Below are positions 60,699 to 64,000 of a stretch of 64,000 nt of DNA, in pieces. Source of the DNA: Paenibacillus sinopodophylli (GTDB lineage: Bacteria > Bacillota > Bacilli > Paenibacillales > Paenibacillaceae); contig NZ_VDBO01000006.1 of assembly GCF_005930355.1 (NCBI RefSeq), positions 124,001 through 188,000 on the forward strand, written 5' to 3'. The notes beneath the pieces are model-generated. The model did no database searches. It was not told the DNA's origin and worked only from the letters and a program-made list of their open reading frames with translations. A program made the position numbers and the translations under genes. Position 1 is the stretch's first letter; each line of letters opens with the position of its first letter.

Positions 60699-61601
60699 TT
60701 ATTCGCTGCTAATGAAATGATGCTCGGGCATTCCCTTCAAATCACTTAGAAACTGCTGAAGTGCAGTGTTTATATATCGGCCAGACCGGTATACGACGCC
60801 AACAGGGTGGCTTATCTCGAGCTCATTTACTTTGATCATCTTTAATGTGCCCAGCCGCAGCTCATTCGCGATAGATAGCTTAGAGACTACAGCAGCACCC
60901 AAATTGATCTCAACCATGCGCTTCACTTCTTCGCTGCTCGAAACTTCCATTACGACATTAGGCTGAACATTGAATTTCTTAAATATTTGATCGACGAATT
61001 TGCGTCCCAGCGTATCTGGCGCAAGCATAATCATTGGAATATCCTTAAGCGTATCTACGGTCGTATGGTCTAGACGGCTCATTGGATGAGCAGGTGAGAC
61101 GACAAGCTCAAACGTATCATAATAAAGAACGGAGGAGGAAACGTTCGGATTTTTCTCAGTAAGGTAGGTAATACCGATATCGACCGAGCCGTTCTCGACG
61201 CTGGTCATCACTTGGGATGAGGGCATGGAATGTATCGTTGTTTTGATCTGAGGGAATTGATTCTGGAAATAAGACAGTACACGCGGTAAAATCTGAATCG
61301 CGATGGATGATGTTGTACCTAGCAGAATATGTCCTTGAGGGGTTAAATTCATGTCAGACAGCTTTTGCTTCAATTCATCTACAATTGTAAGTATTTGCTC
61401 GGCATGCTCTAGAAATACTTGTCCGTGATCCGTCAAAGTGACAGGCTGGTTCCGATCGATAAGGACGGTCTTGAACTCATCCTCCAGACTTTTGATTTGA
61501 GCGGATACGGCAGGCTGGGTGAGATTCAGAAGCTCGCCAGCTTTCCTGAAGCTCATCGTTTTGGATATCGTTAGGAGTGTTTCGAGTTGACTAATATTCA
61601 C
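60699..61601 (-). CDS. LysR-family transcriptional regulator, CynR/CysL-like
   Basis: The 300-residue protein has the helix-turn-helix MSFRKAGELLNLTQPAVSAQ and an effector domain from about residue 90 (GHILLGTTSSIAIQILP). The start is GTG at 61601, preceded by AAGGGGG. It is of the group regulating sulfur, nitrogen or CO2 metabolism, and its gene lies between hisJ and corA on the same strand with no obvious target. Confidence 0.87.
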   Translation of the reverse strand: MNISQLETLLTISKTMSFRKAGELLNLTQPAVSAQIKSLEDEFKTVLIDRNQPVTLTDHGQVFLEHAEQILTIVDELKQKLSDMNLTPQGHILLGTTSSIAIQILPRVLSYFQNQFPQIKTTIHSMPSSQVMTSVENGSVDIGITYLTEKNPNVSSSVLYYDTFELVVSPAHPMSRLDHTTVDTLKDIPMIMLAPDTLGRKFVDQIFKKFNVQPNVVMEVSSSEEVKRMVEINLGAAVVSKLSIANELRLGTLKMIKVNELEISHPVGVVYRSGRYINTALQQFLSDLKGMPEHHFISSE

Positions 61602-61751
61602 GCCAATCCCCCTTTCAAAGGTACGGAATGTGCTCGTTTATGTATAAACCTATTATAAAGGATAGAAGTAGCAACAGCAAAAAAGGGACGCTTAGCAGGA
61701 GGCTTCATAGCCCATGCAGTTGCACCCCTCTTGGTCAACCTTATGAATCAT

Positions 61752-62687
61752 TTACAGCCATTCCTTCTTGCGGAAGATAAAAAACATACTAATGCCTAGC
61801 ACCAGCATGATGCCAAGCAGAATGTAAGAGCCCAGTTTAAGATGAAGCCCAGGGATGAAGTCGAAATTCATTCCGTATATGCCAGTTATAAATGTGAGAG
61901 GCATGAATATCGTTGTAATAGCTGTAAACACGCGCATGATTTCATTGGCTCGGTTCGATACGCTGGACTGATAGGCTTCACGCAAGTTGCCCATTAAGTC
62001 GCGGTACGTGTCGAAGGATTCGGCGATTTTGAGCGCATTCTCATAAATATCGCTGAAATATTTCTGAAGCTGATCATCGATTAGCTTCAAGTCCTTTTTG
62101 TTCAGTGTTGCAATGACGTCGCGCTGTGGGCCGAGTATCTTCTTCAGCCACAGAATCTCACCGCGCAAGCCGATGATTTCGTTGAGATGAGATTTCTTGG
62201 TGTGCATTAATATATCCTCTTCCAGCGCTTCAATCCGATTGTCGATCCGATCGCCTACGAGGAAATAGTTATCCACGACGATGTCAACCAGATGATAGAG
62301 GAAATAATCGGGACTGCTAACCTCTTGTTCCCACAGAACAGGCTTCAATGAGCGAAGCTCATTAATTTTTTGTTTCGTAACGGTTATAATAAAGTGGCGG
62401 CCGAGAAAGATGTTCAGCGCTCTTAGGAAAATTTCCTCGTCATCAAAACGAATGCTGTTAATTACAATGAAGTAGTGGCTTTCGTAAATTTCAATCTTGG
62501 GACGCTGTTCTTCTTCACTGAGGCAATCCTCTACAGCGAGATCATGCATGCTGAACAGCGGCTGAAGTACTGTGAGATCCTCCACATCAGCATCAATCCA
62601 GTAGAAGCCTTCCTTAGGGGGGATTAATGTATCATTAATATCATCGATTGTCGTAAATATGCCATTGCTAACGAGACGTATTTTCAT
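61752..62687 (-). CDS. corA: CorA-family magnesium/divalent cation channel
   Basis: The 311-residue protein has the long cytoplasmic funnel domain and two C-terminal membrane helices. The pore signature YGMN is seen in ITGIYGMNFDF, and a basic end follows (FFIFRKKEWL). CorA forms a pentameric Mg channel. AAGGAG precedes the ATG at good spacing. The transcript probably begins about 150 nt upstream and carries a hairpin leader. Confidence 0.93.
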   Translation of the reverse strand: MKIRLVSNGIFTTIDDINDTLIPPKEGFYWIDADVEDLTVLQPLFSMHDLAVEDCLSEEEQRPKIEIYESHYFIVINSIRFDDEEIFLRALNIFLGRHFIITVTKQKINELRSLKPVLWEQEVSSPDYFLYHLVDIVVDNYFLVGDRIDNRIEALEEDILMHTKKSHLNEIIGLRGEILWLKKILGPQRDVIATLNKKDLKLIDDQLQKYFSDIYENALKIAESFDTYRDLMGNLREAYQSSVSNRANEIMRVFTAITTIFMPLTFITGIYGMNFDFIPGLHLKLGSYILLGIMLVLGISMFFIFRKKEWL

Positions 62688-62717
62688 CCGGTGTACTCCT
62701 TCCTGTGTTTAGAGGAA

Positions 62718-62748
62718 ACTGCCGGCTGAATTGGACTTGGCCGGCAGT
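62718..62748 (-). promoter_or_regulatory. Hairpin in the corA leader
   Basis: ACTGCCGGC and GCCGGCAGT are a perfect 9-bp stem with a 13-nt loop. It ends about 30 bases before the corA start, next to the ribosome binding site. The leader lacks the M-box motif GTTAGGTGAGGCTCC, so it is not the known magnesium riboswitch. Confidence 0.5.
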
Positions 62749-62841
62749 AACCGTATTCGTACGAGTTCGGGCTTAGGTCTGTCGCCTTCCATGTCCGTAT
62801 GCACCCCTTTATTAATGGAATAAGTGAAATAATTCTTGTCT

Positions 62842-62871
62842 AGTATACTCCCGCATCAGCTTTACATTCAA
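62842..62871 (-). promoter_or_regulatory. corA promoter (SigA type)
   Basis: On the minus strand TTGAAT and TATACT are 18 bases apart, predicting a leader of about 150 nt. Confidence 0.55.
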
Positions 62872-62994
62872 GCACAAAAACGGTGTTTTTCATGCTGATG
62901 ATTCAGGATATGCAAATGAGCTTCTTGACGCGATTAACAGAATGCATTAAAGTTGTAATTGAAATGTAACCGCGAAAATTGAATAGACTACTTT

Positions 62995-63101
62995 CTTATC
63001 AAGAGCAGGCGGAGGGACTAGCCCGATGAAGCCCGGCAACCGGCGTATTTTACGCACGGTGCTAATTCTTGCGGAAGCATTTATGTTTCTGAGAGATGAG
63101 A
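62995..63101 (+). ncRNA. SAM-I riboswitch (S-box)
   Basis: The aptamer reads CTTATCAAGAG, then GGCGGAGGGACTAGCCCGAT with GAAGCCCGGCAACCGG, and ACGGTGCTAATTC with TTGC. These are the invariant blocks of the SAM-I class. The first arm CTTATC pairs with GATGAG to close helix P1. Binding of S-adenosylmethionine favours the terminator that follows, shutting off metA. Confidence 0.96.
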
Positions 63102-63130
63102 GAGGCGGATGGCTTATTTATTGAGCATAC

Positions 63131-63161
63131 GACCTTTTCTCACAGCAGAAAGGGTCTTTTT
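63131..63161 (+). terminator. Expression-platform terminator of the SAM riboswitch
   Basis: GACCTTTTCT pairs with AGAAAGGGTC (one G-U), followed by TTTTT, 41 bp upstream of metA. Confidence 0.9.
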
Positions 63162-63201
63162 CATGTTCAAGCGGTCATACTGCCTAAGAGGAGTGAAACT
63201 T

Positions 63202-64000
63202 ATGCCAATTAAAGTGCCAGACAACTTACCGGCCAAAGAAATACTTAACAACGAGAATATTTTCGTAATGGATGAGAGCGTTGCATATCAGCAGGATATT
63301 AGGCCGCTGCGCATCGCAATTCTTAACTTAATGCCGACTAAGGAAACAACCGAAACACAATTGCTCAGGCTGATCGGCAATACGCCGCTTCAAGTAGAGG
63401 TCGTGCTGCTTCATCCGAAGACGCATACCTCCAAAAATACGTCATCTGAGCATTTGGAGTCCTTCTATAAAACGTTCGATGAGATTTCGCATGAATATTA
63501 TGATGGTCTCGTTATTACGGGAGCACCTGTTGAGCATATGCCCTTCGAGGAAGTGAACTACTGGGAGGAATTGAAGGAAATTATGGATTGGAGTGCTCGG
63601 CGTGTTACTTCAACCTTCCACATCTGTTGGGGCGCGCAGGCAGGACTTTTTCACCACTATAATATTCCGAAATACAATCTAGATGAGAAAATGTTTGGTG
63701 TCTATCCGCATGTTGTAGAGAAACGGAATGTGAACCTGCTCAGAGGTTTTGATGAAATGTTCTTCGTTCCGCAATCACGCCACACGGAAGTACGCCGCGA
63801 AGATATTGAACCGATCGAGTCACTTGACATTTTGTCGAATTCGACAGACTCAGGTGTATATATTGTCGCTTCTAAGGATGGAAGACAAATTTTCGTTACC
63901 GGCCATTCGGAATATGATCCTAACTCGCTGAAGTTTGAATATGATCGGGACAAAGCGAAAGGGCTTCAAATCGATGTGCCGAAAAATTATTTCCCGGGAG
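63202..64000 (+). CDS. metA: Homoserine O-acyltransferase MetA, 3' end cut off by the window
   Basis: MetA activates homoserine for methionine synthesis. Visible residues include the nucleophile Cys142 in HICWGAQAGL and the His/Glu pair in TGHSEYD (His236, Glu238). Position 111 is Glu in ITGAPVEHMPF. In this family Glu111 goes with acetyl-CoA and Gly111 with succinyl-CoA, so this enzyme is predicted to be an acetyltransferase despite the common name. About 266 residues are present of the usual 300-310. AGAGGAG precedes the ATG, and a SAM riboswitch controls it. Confidence 0.95.
   Translation, partial: MPIKVPDNLPAKEILNNENIFVMDESVAYQQDIRPLRIAILNLMPTKETTETQLLRLIGNTPLQVEVVLLHPKTHTSKNTSSEHLESFYKTFDEISHEYYDGLVITGAPVEHMPFEEVNYWEELKEIMDWSARRVTSTFHICWGAQAGLFHHYNIPKYNLDEKMFGVYPHVVEKRNVNLLRGFDEMFFVPQSRHTEVRREDIEPIESLDILSNSTDSGVYIVASKDGRQIFVTGHSEYDPNSLKFEYDRDKAKGLQIDVPKNYFPG

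Noticed and set aside
62688..62842. corA leader considered as an M-box magnesium riboswitch
   Set aside because: The conserved GTTAGGTGAGGCTCC block is missing; only a simple hairpin remains.

Overview
The window reads as a chromosomal segment of a spore-forming Bacillales bacterium, most likely Paenibacillus or a close relative. The support is indirect but consistent. There is a Firmicutes-type primosome pair (DnaB/DnaI), the coproheme decarboxylase HemQ, the sporulation checkpoint protein Sda behind DnaA boxes, a YheC-type spore-coat ATP-grasp protein, a collagen-like Gly-Pro protein, a bc-type three-gene succinate dehydrogenase, SAM-I and c-di-AMP (ydaO) riboswitches, strong AGGAGG ribosome binding sites and frequent TTG/GTG starts. 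No tRNA, rRNA, CRISPR array, integrase or transposase was found.

Layout. 0-1.4 kb: the end of a PAS/NarL-type histidine kinase without a following response regulator, then a collagen-like gene. 1.5-7.3 kb: a LysR regulator divergent from a Fbp/2-aminoethylphosphonate-type ABC importer operon that ends in a calcineurin-like phosphoesterase. 7.3-15.4 kb: small metabolic genes (SDR, NAD(P)H quinone reductase, VOC protein), a 607-residue protein with a leader resembling injection-system cargo, and a LuxR regulator divergent from a methyltransferase/dehydrogenase pair. 15.8-17.4 kb: a DUF817 membrane protein and a RHH/PIN toxin-antitoxin-like pair. 17.5-25.1 kb: a GH3 beta-glucosidase divergent from an AraC regulator, a small tyrosine-phosphatase-like protein, a membrane metallophosphoesterase and topoisomerase III. 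25.3-32.2 kb: YheC, then a GbsR-type regulator divergent from a sugar/glycerophosphate-type importer operon that also encodes a HAD phosphatase, an SMR protein and a metallophosphoesterase. 32.3-40.1 kb: sda, a zinc-ribbon protein, ferredoxin-NADP reductase, NADH dehydrogenase, hemQ, yuiB and dnaB-dnaI. 40.4-49.5 kb: a lipoprotein, the sulfate importer genes (sbp-cysT-cysW-yezD, no ATPase gene), a PyrD-like/membrane fusion, a YqzM-like peptide and uvrC. 49.5-58.2 kb: a CPBP protease, the ktr potassium operon under a c-di-AMP riboswitch, a LysR regulator and sdhCAB. 58.3-64 kb: HxlR, an EamA transporter, a PHP-type histidinol phosphatase, LysR, corA and a SAM-riboswitch-controlled metA cut by the window end.

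The least expected items are: a dispersed ~95-bp intergenic repeat in four copies, each beginning a few bases after a hairpin; the 607-residue putative cargo protein; an 86-nt structured leader whose 14-bp perfect inverted repeat covers the ribosome binding site and start codon of a zinc-ribbon gene; two independent importer operons that pair ABC uptake with phosphoesterases; and a dihydroorotate-dehydrogenase-like domain fused to a polytopic membrane domain.

All positions and motifs were read by eye. Family names come from recognised motifs and not from database searches.
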